A stretch of 32,010 nt of DNA from Oscillospiraceae bacterium. Lineage in GTDB: Bacteria > Bacillota > Clostridia > Oscillospirales > Acutalibacteraceae. This document shows, one piece after another, positions 15,277-22,874 of this stretch (its first letter is position 1; each line of letters opens with the position of its first letter). The notes below the pieces were generated by a model that saw only the letters and a list, made by a program, of their open reading frames with translations, did no database searches and was not told the origin of the DNA. The stretch lies in NCBI GenBank assembly GCA_015065925.1, contig SVPL01000030.1:1-32010 (forward strand), written 5' to 3'. A program made the position numbers and the translations under genes.

Positions 15277-16524
15277 ATGACTAATTCAAACATAAAAAAA
15301 CTTAAACTTGCCTGTTATTCATCCAGTATTGCAATGGCGGTTGTGTGTAATATCTCTCCCGTTTTATTTTTAATATTCAATAATCTTTACGGGATTTCAT
15401 ACACACTTTTAGGACTTTTGGTGCTTATAAATTTTGTAACTCAACTTTCCATTGACCTAATTTTCTCCTTCATTTCTCACAAATTCAACATTCCCAAGGT
15501 TGTAAAGGCAATGCCCATTATAACCATTATAGGACTTGTTGTTTTTGCATTGGCACCCTTTATTTTCCCGAATGCGGTTTATTTGGGGCTTAGCATTGGT
15601 ACCGTTATTTTTTCGGCGGCTGCAGGTCTTGGTGAGGTTTTGTGCAGTCCAATTATTGCCGCCATACCTGCTAAAGATCCCGACCGAGAAATGAGCAAGC
15701 TACACTCCTTTTACGCTTGGGGAGTTGTAGGTATAATAATTTTCAGCACCCTTTTTCTATATTTTTTCGGGCAAAAATCCTGGTATATTCTGGCTCTTGT
15801 GTTTTGTATTCTTCCCGCTTTTTCTGCCTTTTTGTTTTTTAAAAGCGAAATACCTGAATTTAAAAACGAAGACTCTACCCAAAAGGTAGGCGGACTGTTT
15901 AAAAACAAAGCTCTTTGGGCTTCGGTACTAGCAATATTTTTTGGCGGTGCGGCAGAATGTACTATGGCTCAGTGGAGCTCGGGATATTTAGAGCAGGCGC
16001 TCTCCATCCCCAAGGTTTGGGGCGATATTTTCGGCGTTGCAATGTTTGCCGTATTTTTGGGACTTGGTCGCACACTTTATTCCAAAATCGGTAAAAACAT
16101 TGGCAGAGTTTTAACCCTTGGTGGAATAGGCGCGGTTGTGTGCTACCTTACTGCGGCGCTTACATCCAATCCCGTTTTGGGGCTTATTGCTTGCGGATTT
16201 ACAGGCTTTTGCACATCTATGCTTTGGCCCGGAAACCTTATTGTTATTGCCGACCGTTTCCCCGCGGGGGGAGTTTTTATCTACGCTATGATGGCGGCGG
16301 GCGGTGATCTTGGCGCCTCGGTTGCACCTCAGCTTGTGGGAATTGTAACCGACGCCGTTGCACTTTCTCCTTCTTTGGTATCCTTTGCTGCTGATTTAGG
16401 TCTTTCGGCTAGTCAGTTGGGAATGAAGCTTGGTATGATTATTGGCGCTGTTTTTCCGCTTGTAGGTATAATTTTTTACGCCGGATTTTGGCGAAGCTCC
16501 AAAAATAAAATGAATATAAAATAA
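15277..16524 (+). CDS. MFS permease, possibly FucP-related
   Basis: A 415-residue polytopic membrane protein with about 12 hydrophobic segments and a central polar loop (about 190-206). Motifs recalling the FucP/FHS sugar:proton subgroup are HSFYAWGVVG (about 147) and GGAAECTMAQWSSGYL (about 218-233), with an E and W in the seventh helix. The assignment to FucP is tentative. The last gene of the rightward block, it faces a GH29 alpha-L-fucosidase across a shared terminator, which makes fucose or a fucoside a reasonable guess (inference). The stop codon lies inside the left arm of that terminator. The ribosome binding site is a modest GGTGA. Confidence 0.82.
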   Translation: MTNSNIKKLKLACYSSSIAMAVVCNISPVLFLIFNNLYGISYTLLGLLVLINFVTQLSIDLIFSFISHKFNIPKVVKAMPIITIIGLVVFALAPFIFPNAVYLGLSIGTVIFSAAAGLGEVLCSPIIAAIPAKDPDREMSKLHSFYAWGVVGIIIFSTLFLYFFGQKSWYILALVFCILPAFSAFLFFKSEIPEFKNEDSTQKVGGLFKNKALWASVLAIFFGGAAECTMAQWSSGYLEQALSIPKVWGDIFGVAMFAVFLGLGRTLYSKIGKNIGRVLTLGGIGAVVCYLTAALTSNPVLGLIACGFTGFCTSMLWPGNLIVIADRFPAGGVFIYAMMAAGGDLGASVAPQLVGIVTDAVALSPSLVSFAADLGLSASQLGMKLGMIIGAVFPLVGIIFYAGFWRSSKNKMNIK

Positions 16525-16567
16525 AATACTGCAACAGAGTTAAAGGACCTCTGTTGCAGTATTTTAT
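16521..16567. terminator. Bidirectional terminator, 19-bp perfect stem
   Basis: ATAAAATACTGCAACAGAG (16521-16539) is exactly complementary to 16549-16567, with a 9-base loop. A- and T-rich arms give U-tracts both ways. It ends the rightward MFS gene and the leftward GH29 gene. Confidence 0.88.
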
Positions 16568-16578
16568 TTAACATTTTT

Positions 16579-17844
16579 TTATTTATCTATGTAAAACGCC
16601 TTTATGCTTTTAATAACGGGCTCTCCGTTGGATTTTAAAATTCTAACCACTATTTTATTGGTTGAAATGGCAGGGAAACGGCATATTGCCTTATGACCTA
16701 TAAATTTACCTCTATAAAGGGTGCAAAGGTAATTGTAAAGGGGAATATCGCCGTAAATTTCAAACTCCTCTACCGATTCACCTTCGGTTAAATCCTCCTC
16801 AATAACCAAAGCGTTAACCAAAAATCTACCAAGCAAGGAGGAGTTGGAGGGTTCATTAGAAAAGGCTACCGAAAGAGTGTAGTCGTTTCCGTTTTTAGTT
16901 AAATCTTCAAAGGGTAAGGGATTGCCATAGCGTTTTCTTATCTCGTTGCCGAATTCCAACAGACGGGCGGCATCCTTTTCGGGGAGAAGTCCACGACTGT
17001 CGGGGCCTATGTTTAAAAGCAGATTACAGCCTCTGCCCACCGAGTATTCGTAAATACCCATAAGCTCCTCCAAGGATTTTACGGTATCCTCATTGGCTTC
17101 ACAGTCAAACCAGGTGTCACGCATTCTCATATCACATTCACGGGGCAAAAACTTATATTTACCCTCATCAGCGGAAAGACTGTTTTTAGGAGCGAGAGGA
17201 CCTACAACATACGACTCCATATCGGCATAACCATCCTCATTTCGTACCCATACGGTATCAGGGTTCCACATATCAAAAATGAGGATTTCGGGCTGTAGGA
17301 GACGGATTTCCTTAATAATTCTATCCTTATCATATTCGTGACCGTCCGAGCCGCAGCCGTCAAACCACAGATAATCTATTTTGCCGTAGCTTGTAAGAAG
17401 CTCGGTTATCTGATTGATAAAATAATCGTCATATTCCTTCGGATCATCAAACTTGATTTTACCGCCCCACTGCGCAGGGGAATAATAAATTCCCACCTTC
17501 ATTCCGTATTTGTGACAGGCATCCACATACAGAGCAACAACATCACCCTTACCATTCTGCCAAGGGGTATTTGCAACTGAATAATCGGTGTATTTTGAGG
17601 GCCAATTTGCAAAGCCGTCGTGATGCTTGGTGGTTAGGATAGTATATTTTGCTCCCGCCATTTTTGCAGTGCGTATCCAACTGTAAATATCCAAGGTTTC
17701 GGGATTGAATTTTTCGGGTGACATTTCTCTGCCATCCCAATCCTTATGACCGTGATAAAAGCTTCGTATTCCAAAATGAAAGAATATTCCAAACTCCCAA
17801 TCTAAAAATTCAAGTTGTTTTTTGTTTGGCTTAATTTTTTCCAT
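16579..17844 (-). CDS. GH29 alpha-L-fucosidase
   Basis: A 421-residue enzyme that releases alpha-L-fucose with retention. The family core is complete: FGIFFHFGIRSFY near the start, TTKHHDGFANWPSKYTDYSV (71-90), the Asp nucleophile D162 in DYLWFDGCGSDG, and GCNLLLNIGPDSRG. A small beta-rich C-terminal part (about 320-421) follows. There is no signal peptide, so it is intracellular and acts on imported oligosaccharides or glycosides. ATG 17844 is chosen because GAGGAG (complement of 17853-17858) is eight bases upstream; a GTG at 17853 overlaps that site. A consensus promoter lies at 17865-17893. It is divergent from the metallochaperone pair and convergent with a possible sugar permease. Confidence 0.93.
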   Translation of the reverse strand: MEKIKPNKKQLEFLDWEFGIFFHFGIRSFYHGHKDWDGREMSPEKFNPETLDIYSWIRTAKMAGAKYTILTTKHHDGFANWPSKYTDYSVANTPWQNGKGDVVALYVDACHKYGMKVGIYYSPAQWGGKIKFDDPKEYDDYFINQITELLTSYGKIDYLWFDGCGSDGHEYDKDRIIKEIRLLQPEILIFDMWNPDTVWVRNEDGYADMESYVVGPLAPKNSLSADEGKYKFLPRECDMRMRDTWFDCEANEDTVKSLEELMGIYEYSVGRGCNLLLNIGPDSRGLLPEKDAARLLEFGNEIRKRYGNPLPFEDLTKNGNDYTLSVAFSNEPSNSSLLGRFLVNALVIEEDLTEGESVEEFEIYGDIPLYNYLCTLYRGKFIGHKAICRFPAISTNKIVVRILKSNGEPVIKSIKAFYIDK

Positions 17845-17864
17845 TTTTATCACTCCTCAACGGG

Positions 17865-17893
17865 ATTATAGTATATTATTTTTTCTTTGTCAA
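17865..17893 (-). promoter_or_regulatory. Consensus promoter of the GH29 gene
   Basis: On the minus strand TTGACA (complement of 17888-17893), 17 bases, TATAAT (complement of 17865-17870). Confidence 0.75.
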
Positions 17894-17934
17894 GAAGGAT
17901 TTTTGAAAATTAAATAAATATTTTATTCATCCGC

Positions 17935-17963
17935 TTGAAAAAGAGGAAAAATACTAGTATAAT
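17935..17963 (+). promoter_or_regulatory. Promoter of the COG0523 GTPase pair, with a palindrome over the -10
   Basis: TTGAAA (17935-17940), 17-base spacer, TATAAT (17958-17963). A perfect 10-bp palindrome ATACTAGTAT (17951-17960) overlaps the -10 and could be a repressor half-site. It does not resemble the Bacillus Zur box as I know it. Confidence 0.6.
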
Positions 17964-17995
17964 TATATTAACTAATTTTGAAAAGAGGATTTAGA

Positions 17996-19183
17996 ATGAC
18001 TAAAATTGATATATTTTCAGGCTTTTTGGGTGCGGGCAAAACCACCCTTATTAAAAAACTTATAAAGGAAGCATATGGGAATGAAAATCTTGTGCTTATT
18101 GAAAACGAATTTGGTGAAATAGGCATTGACGGCGGATTTTTAAAGGAAGCGGGAATAGAAATCAGAGAAATGAACTCGGGCTGTATTTGTTGTAGCCTTG
18201 TGGGAGATTTTGATGCATCCTTAAAGGAGGTTCTTACCCGTTTTAATCCCGACCGAATTTTGATTGAGCCATCGGGTGTTGGAAAGCTTAGTGATGTTAT
18301 TTCTGCCGTTAGCGGAGTGCTGAGCGATGATGTTGTTTTAAATAGCGCCACCGCCGTGGTTGATGCCGTGAAATGCAAGATGTATATGAAAAATTTCGGC
18401 GAATTTTTCGGTAATCAAATAGAGCACGCCGACTGCATTGTTCTTAGCCGCACCGACCTTGCAGACGACGAAAAAATCACCGCCGCTACAGAGCTTATAC
18501 GCGCTAAAAACCAAAAGGCAACCCTTATAACCACCCCCATTGACAGTTTAAACGGTGCCGATATTTTAAAGGCTATGGAGCAAAGCGAAAGCATTGATGC
18601 GTTAAAAGCCCAGCTTGAGCATGAGCATCATCACCATCATCACGGCGAGGAATGTACCTGCGGTTGCCACGACCACCACCACGAGGGCGAACATCATCAC
18701 GAGCACCACCATCACCACGATGAGGAGTGTACCTGCGGTTGCCACGACCACCACCACGAGGGCGAACATCATCACGAGCACCACCATCACCACGATGAGG
18801 AGTGTACCTGCGGTTGCCACGACCACCACCACGAAGGTGAGCATCATCACGAGCACCACCATCATCACGGTGAGGAGTGCACCTGTGGTTGCCACGACCA
18901 CCACGCCGATGAGGTATTCACCAGTTGGGGCAAAGAAACCTCTTTAACCTTTACTGCAAAACAAATCGAAGCCATTTTAACGGCTATGGATGAGGGAGAA
19001 TACGGCTCGGTGCTTCGTGCCAAGGGTTATGTTAAGGGCGAGGACGGTTGGATTTATTTTGACTATGTACCCGGTCAGTCAGATATTAGGGACGGCTCGG
19101 CATCGGTTATTGGTCGCGTTTGCGTAATTGGAGCCGACCTTAATGAGAAGGCTTTAGACAATCTATTTTCCTTGGAGGACTAA
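17996..19183 (+). CDS. COG0523/CobW-family GTPase metallochaperone with four His/Cys-rich repeats
   Basis: A G3E GTPase of 395 residues, likely delivering or storing a transition metal such as zinc. Seen: Walker A GFLGAGKTT (9-17), ENEFGEIGIDG (36-46), the metal-binding CxCC motif GCICCSL (C63, C65, C66), EPSGVGK (91-97), SRTDLAD (151-157) and a CobW C-terminal domain (about 305-395). Between them lies a metal-binding insert (209-303) of four 25-residue repeats, each with CTCGCH flanked by runs of His; it holds about 46 His and 12 Cys. ATG 17996 is chosen because AGAGGA lies just upstream; a TTG at 17978 precedes that site. The next gene, three bases downstream, encodes a related GTPase. Zinc, nickel or cobalt cannot be told apart from sequence. 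Confidence 0.93.
   Translation: MTKIDIFSGFLGAGKTTLIKKLIKEAYGNENLVLIENEFGEIGIDGGFLKEAGIEIREMNSGCICCSLVGDFDASLKEVLTRFNPDRILIEPSGVGKLSDVISAVSGVLSDDVVLNSATAVVDAVKCKMYMKNFGEFFGNQIEHADCIVLSRTDLADDEKITAATELIRAKNQKATLITTPIDSLNGADILKAMEQSESIDALKAQLEHEHHHHHHGEECTCGCHDHHHEGEHHHEHHHHHDEECTCGCHDHHHEGEHHHEHHHHHDEECTCGCHDHHHEGEHHHEHHHHHGEECTCGCHDHHADEVFTSWGKETSLTFTAKQIEAILTAMDEGEYGSVLRAKGYVKGEDGWIYFDYVPGQSDIRDGSASVIGRVCVIGADLNEKALDNLFSLED
18617..18911 (+). repeat. In-frame 75-bp tandem repeat, four units
   Basis: The codons for CTCGC start at 18653, 18728, 18803 and 18878, exactly 75 bp apart. Units two and three are nearly identical at the DNA level, and the outer two have drifted by synonymous changes and a few replacements. 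The period is 25 codons, so gain or loss of units keeps the frame. This makes copy number a likely source of variation between strains. Confidence 0.95.
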
Positions 19184-19186
19184 GCT

Positions 19187-20131
19187 ATGCAGATACCTGT
19201 TTATCTTTTTACGGGATTTTTAGAGGCGGGAAAAACCAAATTTATTCAGGAAACAATGGAGGATGCCCGTTTTAATAATGGCGAAAAGACCCTTATTTTA
19301 CTTTGCGAGGAAGGTTTAGAGGAATATAATCCTAAAAAATTCTCTGCCGACAAGGTTTTTATTGAGACGGTTGAAAATGAGGAGGATTTATCACCTCAGC
19401 TTTTAAAATCACTGCTTAAAAAGCACTCGGCAAAGCGAGTGTTGGTGGAATATAACGGTATGTGGAGCTTAGGCTCCCTTATAAATGCTCTGCCCGAAAA
19501 ATGGGTTATAGCGCAGGAGTTTATGTTTGCCGATGCGAACACAATCATAGGCTACAACAACAATATGAGAAATTTGGTTGTAGACAAGCTTCAAAACTGT
19601 GAGCTGGTTGTTTTTAACCGTTTTAACACAAAAATCGACAAAATGGAGCTTCACAAAATCGTTCGCGGAATTAACACTCGTGCCGACATTGCCTACGAAT
19701 ACCCAAACGGTGATGTAGATTATGACGACATCGAAGACCCCCTGCCATTTGACCGTGACGCTGAGATTGTAACCGTTCAGGACAAGGATTACGCCTATTT
19801 TTACCGCGATATTTCAGAAAATCTCAGCTTTTACGACGGAAAAACGGTAAAATTCAAATGTGTTATTGCAAAAAACAAGGAGTTAACCTCTACTCAGCTT
19901 GTTGTGGGCAGACACATTATGACCTGTTGTGTTGACGATATTACATTTGCAGGATTTTTGGCATTGGGTGATGAAAAAACCGTATCGCAGTTTGAGAGCC
20001 GCAACTGGGTAATGTTAACCGCCGATTTAAAGGTTGAATACAATAAACTGTACGGCAGACAGGGGCCTGTACTTTATATTAAGGATATTGCCCACACCTC
20101 TCTGCCCGAAGAAGAAGTAGCAACCTTTTAA
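19187..20131 (+). CDS. CobW-like GTPase fused to a TIGR03943/YcgQ-like C-terminal domain
   Basis: A protein of 314 residues. The N-terminal part is G3E GTPase-like, with Walker A GFLEAGKT (10-17) and EYNGMWSL (88-95) in place of EPSG. FNRFNTKID (143-151) stands where the NKxD base-recognition motif should be. The CxCC metal motif is missing. Residues about 210-305 (KTVKFKCVIAK, GRHIMTCCVDD, NWVMLTADLKV, PVLYIKDI) resemble the C-terminal domain of TIGR03943/YcgQ proteins, including the ITCC.AD-type signature. In Bacillus, YcgQ/YcgR-type genes accompany CobW proteins in zinc regulons (from memory). GGAGG precedes the ATG, three bases after the partner gene's stop. It probably works with the upstream GTPase in metal homeostasis; the fusion assignment needs a profile search. 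Confidence 0.8.
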   Translation: MQIPVYLFTGFLEAGKTKFIQETMEDARFNNGEKTLILLCEEGLEEYNPKKFSADKVFIETVENEEDLSPQLLKSLLKKHSAKRVLVEYNGMWSLGSLINALPEKWVIAQEFMFADANTIIGYNNNMRNLVVDKLQNCELVVFNRFNTKIDKMELHKIVRGINTRADIAYEYPNGDVDYDDIEDPLPFDRDAEIVTVQDKDYAYFYRDISENLSFYDGKTVKFKCVIAKNKELTSTQLVVGRHIMTCCVDDITFAGFLALGDEKTVSQFESRNWVMLTADLKVEYNKLYGRQGPVLYIKDIAHTSLPEEEVATF

Positions 20132-20167
20132 AAATGAATAACATTTTAGACGCCAAACAACCAACCT

Positions 20168-20188
20168 CTTTAATAAAAGGAATTAAAG
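20168..20188 (+). other. Weak hairpin after the GTPase pair
   Basis: CTTTAAT (20168-20174) pairs with ATTAAAG (20182-20188) and is followed by GTTTTAAAAA. It may add to termination, but the strong terminator is at 20236-20290. Confidence 0.3.
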
Positions 20189-20235
20189 GTTTTAAAAACT
20201 TGTATTTAAGAAAAACCTGAAATAAGATAATTAAC

Positions 20236-20290
20236 AAAAAAACAAACGGGGAAGAAGTGAAAAAATCATTTCTTACCCGTTTGTTTTTAC
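20236..20290. terminator. Bidirectional terminator between the GTPase pair and the AraC gene
   Basis: AAAAACAAACGGG (20238-20250) is exactly complementary to CCCGTTTGTTTTT (20276-20288). The inner arms continue as an imperfect stem (GAAGAAGTGA / TCATTTCTT). U-tracts form in both directions, serving the convergent genes on each side. Confidence 0.85.
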
Positions 20291-20338
20291 TGATTTTCCT
20301 GATTTTATAAGATTTTGGGAAGTTTAGTTTTTAAGCTT

Positions 20339-21148
20339 CTATATATTAGCTTCTTTGTTAATTTGGGAGATATATTCCTTTGGTGAAATTCCCAGCTTTG
20401 CCTTGAAAACATTTGAAAAATAAAGAGGGTCGCTGTATCCACATAGAAAGGCTATGTTTTTTATTAGAGTTATCTGCTGTTCGATTAAAAAAACAGCGTG
20501 ATTTATGCGTATATTGGTAAGATATGATGAAAAAGTTGTACCCATATTTTCCTTGAAAATGCGTGATATATATTTATTGCTGTATCCAAAACGGTTGGCA
20601 ACAAAATCCAAATTGAGGGCACTATCTTTGAAATTTTCTTCAACAAACTGTATTATATCATTTATTATTCGCTGTTTTGCGCTCAATTCCTTAGGTGACA
20701 TCTCGCTTAGGGTATAGAGCAAAACGCTTTCGCTTATAAGGTCAAGATTTTTCTTGTTTGCCTTAACTATAGAATTTTCCCAAAATGCGGCGAGCTTGCC
20801 GTAACCCTCATACACACAGTTAACAGGGGATATTGAAAAACGCGAAAAAAGTTCTTCAACTCGGCTTCCGTCAAAAGAAATATACATATATTTAATTTCT
20901 CCCGTGTTGTTTATTTTAAAGGGAATTTGTTTAAATGAGAAAAAAACATCGCCCTTAACCAGAGAGAATTTTTGTGTTTTGGTTATAAGCTCACCCTCAC
21001 CATCGGTAACAAAATAAATGGTGTGATAATTATGTGTTATAAGGTCGCGCGTATTTTCTGCCAGCTGTTCGTAAACAAAATGATAGGTGTTTATGCCGTC
21101 GCATCTTTCAGAGGTTATAAATTTACAAATATTTTTATTGGTTTTCAT
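20339..21148 (-). CDS. AraC-family transcriptional regulator
   Basis: A 269-residue sugar-type activator. The N-terminal cupin-like half (about 15-150) carries HNYHTIYFVTDGEGEL and LVKGDVFF, typical of an AraC ligand domain. The C-terminal double HTH (about 165-265) carries NLDFVANRFGYSNKYISRIF, GTTFSSYLTNIRINHAVFLI and IAFLCGYSDPLYFSNVFKAK, then the usual GISPKEY. The ribosome binding site AGGGTGAT lies before the ATG. The gene is divergent from the hydrolase-permease-dehydrogenase operon, and a 21-bp direct repeat in the intergenic region is a plausible binding site. It is therefore probably the operon's activator, responding to an unknown sugar. Confidence 0.93.
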   Translation of the reverse strand: MKTNKNICKFITSERCDGINTYHFVYEQLAENTRDLITHNYHTIYFVTDGEGELITKTQKFSLVKGDVFFSFKQIPFKINNTGEIKYMYISFDGSRVEELFSRFSISPVNCVYEGYGKLAAFWENSIVKANKKNLDLISESVLLYTLSEMSPKELSAKQRIINDIIQFVEENFKDSALNLDFVANRFGYSNKYISRIFKENMGTTFSSYLTNIRINHAVFLIEQQITLIKNIAFLCGYSDPLYFSNVFKAKLGISPKEYISQINKEANI

Positions 21149-21203
21149 ATGTTTATCACCCTGATTATTATAAAGGTATTTTTAAAAGTTTTCAACACCA
21201 AAG

Positions 21204-21241
21204 TAGAAAAATTATATATTTGTATAGAAAAAATCTATTTT
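21204..21241 (+). promoter_or_regulatory. Tandem AraC-type half-sites, 21-bp period
   Basis: TAGAAAAA occurs at 21204-21211 and again at 21225-21232. Over 17 positions from each start, 14 match. The second copy runs up to the -35 region of the rightward promoter. Direct repeats two helical turns apart next to the -35 are the usual AraC activator layout. Confidence 0.55.
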
Positions 21242-21266
21242 ATTCCCTGAGATTAGGAATTATAAT
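21238..21266 (+). promoter_or_regulatory. Activator-type promoter of the sugar operon
   Basis: A perfect -10 TATAAT (21261-21266) with a poor -35 (TTTTAT, 21238-21243) at 17 bases. A weak -35 beside tandem operator repeats fits dependence on the divergent AraC protein. Confidence 0.5.
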
Positions 21267-21300
21267 CATTTTGTAAAGAAAATTATAAAGAGGTATGTAT

Positions 21301-22857
21301 ATGAAACCGTATGCTGAAATTGCTTTGCAAGAGTATAACACCCTGTCGGTTCGTCCCGGTGGAGTTAACGGAAATCCGTTTTGGAATATAAATTCATCGC
21401 AGTTTACATTTGTCCCCGCTTTTTCTTTTCCCTCACTGCCTAATGAGTTGGCGAAAGAAATTTTGTTTACTGCAACCGATGAAAAGGGTGGGGTACACAC
21501 CTTTAAAGCCAAAAAGACATCTGCCCCATTAACTCCTGTCTGGGCTGAAATCCCAACCGGACTTGTTAACCTTAAGGTTGAAGCGTTAAACAACAAGGGA
21601 GAACCTACATATCTTCTCGGCGCAAGAACCTTTTTTAAATGCGCGCCATTCCCCGGTAGAGAGAATTTGCCCGAAAAGGCTCGTTCTTACAAAGAAGCCG
21701 CAGAGTTAGGGTTTAAATATTTTTTTGAACAACCTATGATTCAGTATTGGTTGGAGCACGGAAAACCCGACCCCGAATTTCCGCATAATGTTTATCCCTC
21801 TAAAACCTTTAGCAGTGTTATTTCTGCAATGCTTACTTACTCTAAATTATCTTCCAAAAACGCTAAGCAAGCGTTGAATATTGCTAAAATAGTTGCAGAT
21901 TATATGCTTTCTATTACATACGGTGAGTCATCACCTCTTTGCGGTCTGCCTCCAACATACTGTTTCGATAATTTGAACGCAGAAAAGGTAAACCGAATAG
22001 CTCCTGCCGCTGAAGGCAGTAAGAACACGGTTATGACCATCTATCCTGCAAGCGCAGGTCTTGCATATTTAGAGCTTTTTAAAGCGACAAGCGACAAAAA
22101 GTATTTTGATGCCGCAAGGGCTATTGCAAATTATTATAAAGATACCGTTTTGCCTAACGGAAGCTGGTATTTGCTAATTTCTGTAACAGACGGTTTGCCC
22201 GTTAAGTTTAATTATTGCGCCCATTTTGGTATTTTAAAATTTTTAAATTCATTCAATAAAATAACCAATGAAGCTGTATGGGAAGTCTTAGCCGAAAACT
22301 ATTTCCAATATTTAAAGCAAACCTGTCTTGATAAATATAACTTTGAAGGTCAGTTTGAGGACAGTCCCGTTACAGAAAACTATTATAATCTAACTAATAT
22401 ATCGGCTAGTAATATGGTCAAATATATAGTTGATAATAAGTCGGACGATGCCCGATTGGTGGACGCCGCGACAGAGCTTATGCGATTTATAGAAGACCAA
22501 TTTGTGGTATGGGATGAATATGCTCCTTGGATAAAAGAGGCAAATCCCGAGGTGCGTTCTCCGGCAGGCTTAGAGCAATATTTTTGTTATTGGCCTATCG
22601 ACTCCAGCACTTCTACCATAATGACGGCATTTTTGAAAATGTATTCATTAACTAAAAATCGGCTGTATTATGAAAAAGCGGCGGCTCTTGGTGATATGCT
22701 CACCCGAATGCAAAATCCCAAAAGCGGTGTTATTCCCACCTTTTGGACATCTGAAAAGGATATTGAAGAATTGGAAAACTTCTGGATTAACTGCCACATA
22801 TTTTCCGCTACATCCTTGTTTGAGCTAGCTGAAATTTCAAAAGAGGTCGAGGGCTGA
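21301..22857 (+). CDS. Predicted alpha-helical-barrel (six-hairpin-like) glycosidase or related sugar enzyme
   Basis: A protein of about 518 residues, exact family not recognised. An N-terminal beta-rich part (about 1-115) precedes a long helical region with repeated paired helices such as PASAGLAYLELFKATSDKKY, RAIANYYKDTVLPNGSW and FLKMYSLTKNRLYYEKAAAL. This looks like an (alpha/alpha)6 barrel as in unsaturated glucuronyl hydrolases, GH127-like enzymes or epimerases. Aromatic and acidic residues expected of a sugar cleft are present (QPMIQYWLEHGKPDPEF, PVKFNYCAHFG, QYFCYWPIDSST). There is no signal peptide. ATG 21301 is preferred because AAAGAGG (21287-21293) is seven bases upstream; the ATG at 21295 is one base from it. 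It is first in an operon with a permease and a Gfo/Idh/MocA oxidoreductase. Confidence 0.7.
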   Translation: MKPYAEIALQEYNTLSVRPGGVNGNPFWNINSSQFTFVPAFSFPSLPNELAKEILFTATDEKGGVHTFKAKKTSAPLTPVWAEIPTGLVNLKVEALNNKGEPTYLLGARTFFKCAPFPGRENLPEKARSYKEAAELGFKYFFEQPMIQYWLEHGKPDPEFPHNVYPSKTFSSVISAMLTYSKLSSKNAKQALNIAKIVADYMLSITYGESSPLCGLPPTYCFDNLNAEKVNRIAPAAEGSKNTVMTIYPASAGLAYLELFKATSDKKYFDAARAIANYYKDTVLPNGSWYLLISVTDGLPVKFNYCAHFGILKFLNSFNKITNEAVWEVLAENYFQYLKQTCLDKYNFEGQFEDSPVTENYYNLTNISASNMVKYIVDNKSDDARLVDAATELMRFIEDQFVVWDEYAPWIKEANPEVRSPAGLEQYFCYWPIDSSTSTIMTAFLKMYSLTKNRLYYEKAAALGDMLTRMQNPKSGVIPTFWTSEKDIEELENFWINCHIFSATSLFELAEISKEVEG

Positions 22858-22874
22858 TAAGGAGATAAAATTAT

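Noticed and set aside
18617-18911. The regular 75-bp repeat as a CRISPR array or a non-coding satellite.
   Set aside because: Units are contiguous with no unique spacers, and the period is a whole number of codons inside a well-supported GTPase gene.
18602-18947. Long open frames in other frames across the His/Cys repeat (about 100 residues on the minus strand, 110 on the plus strand).
   Set aside because: They are reading-frame shadows of a 75-bp repeat free of stops in all frames. Their low-complexity Val or Thr runs and lack of ribosome binding sites give no support as genes.
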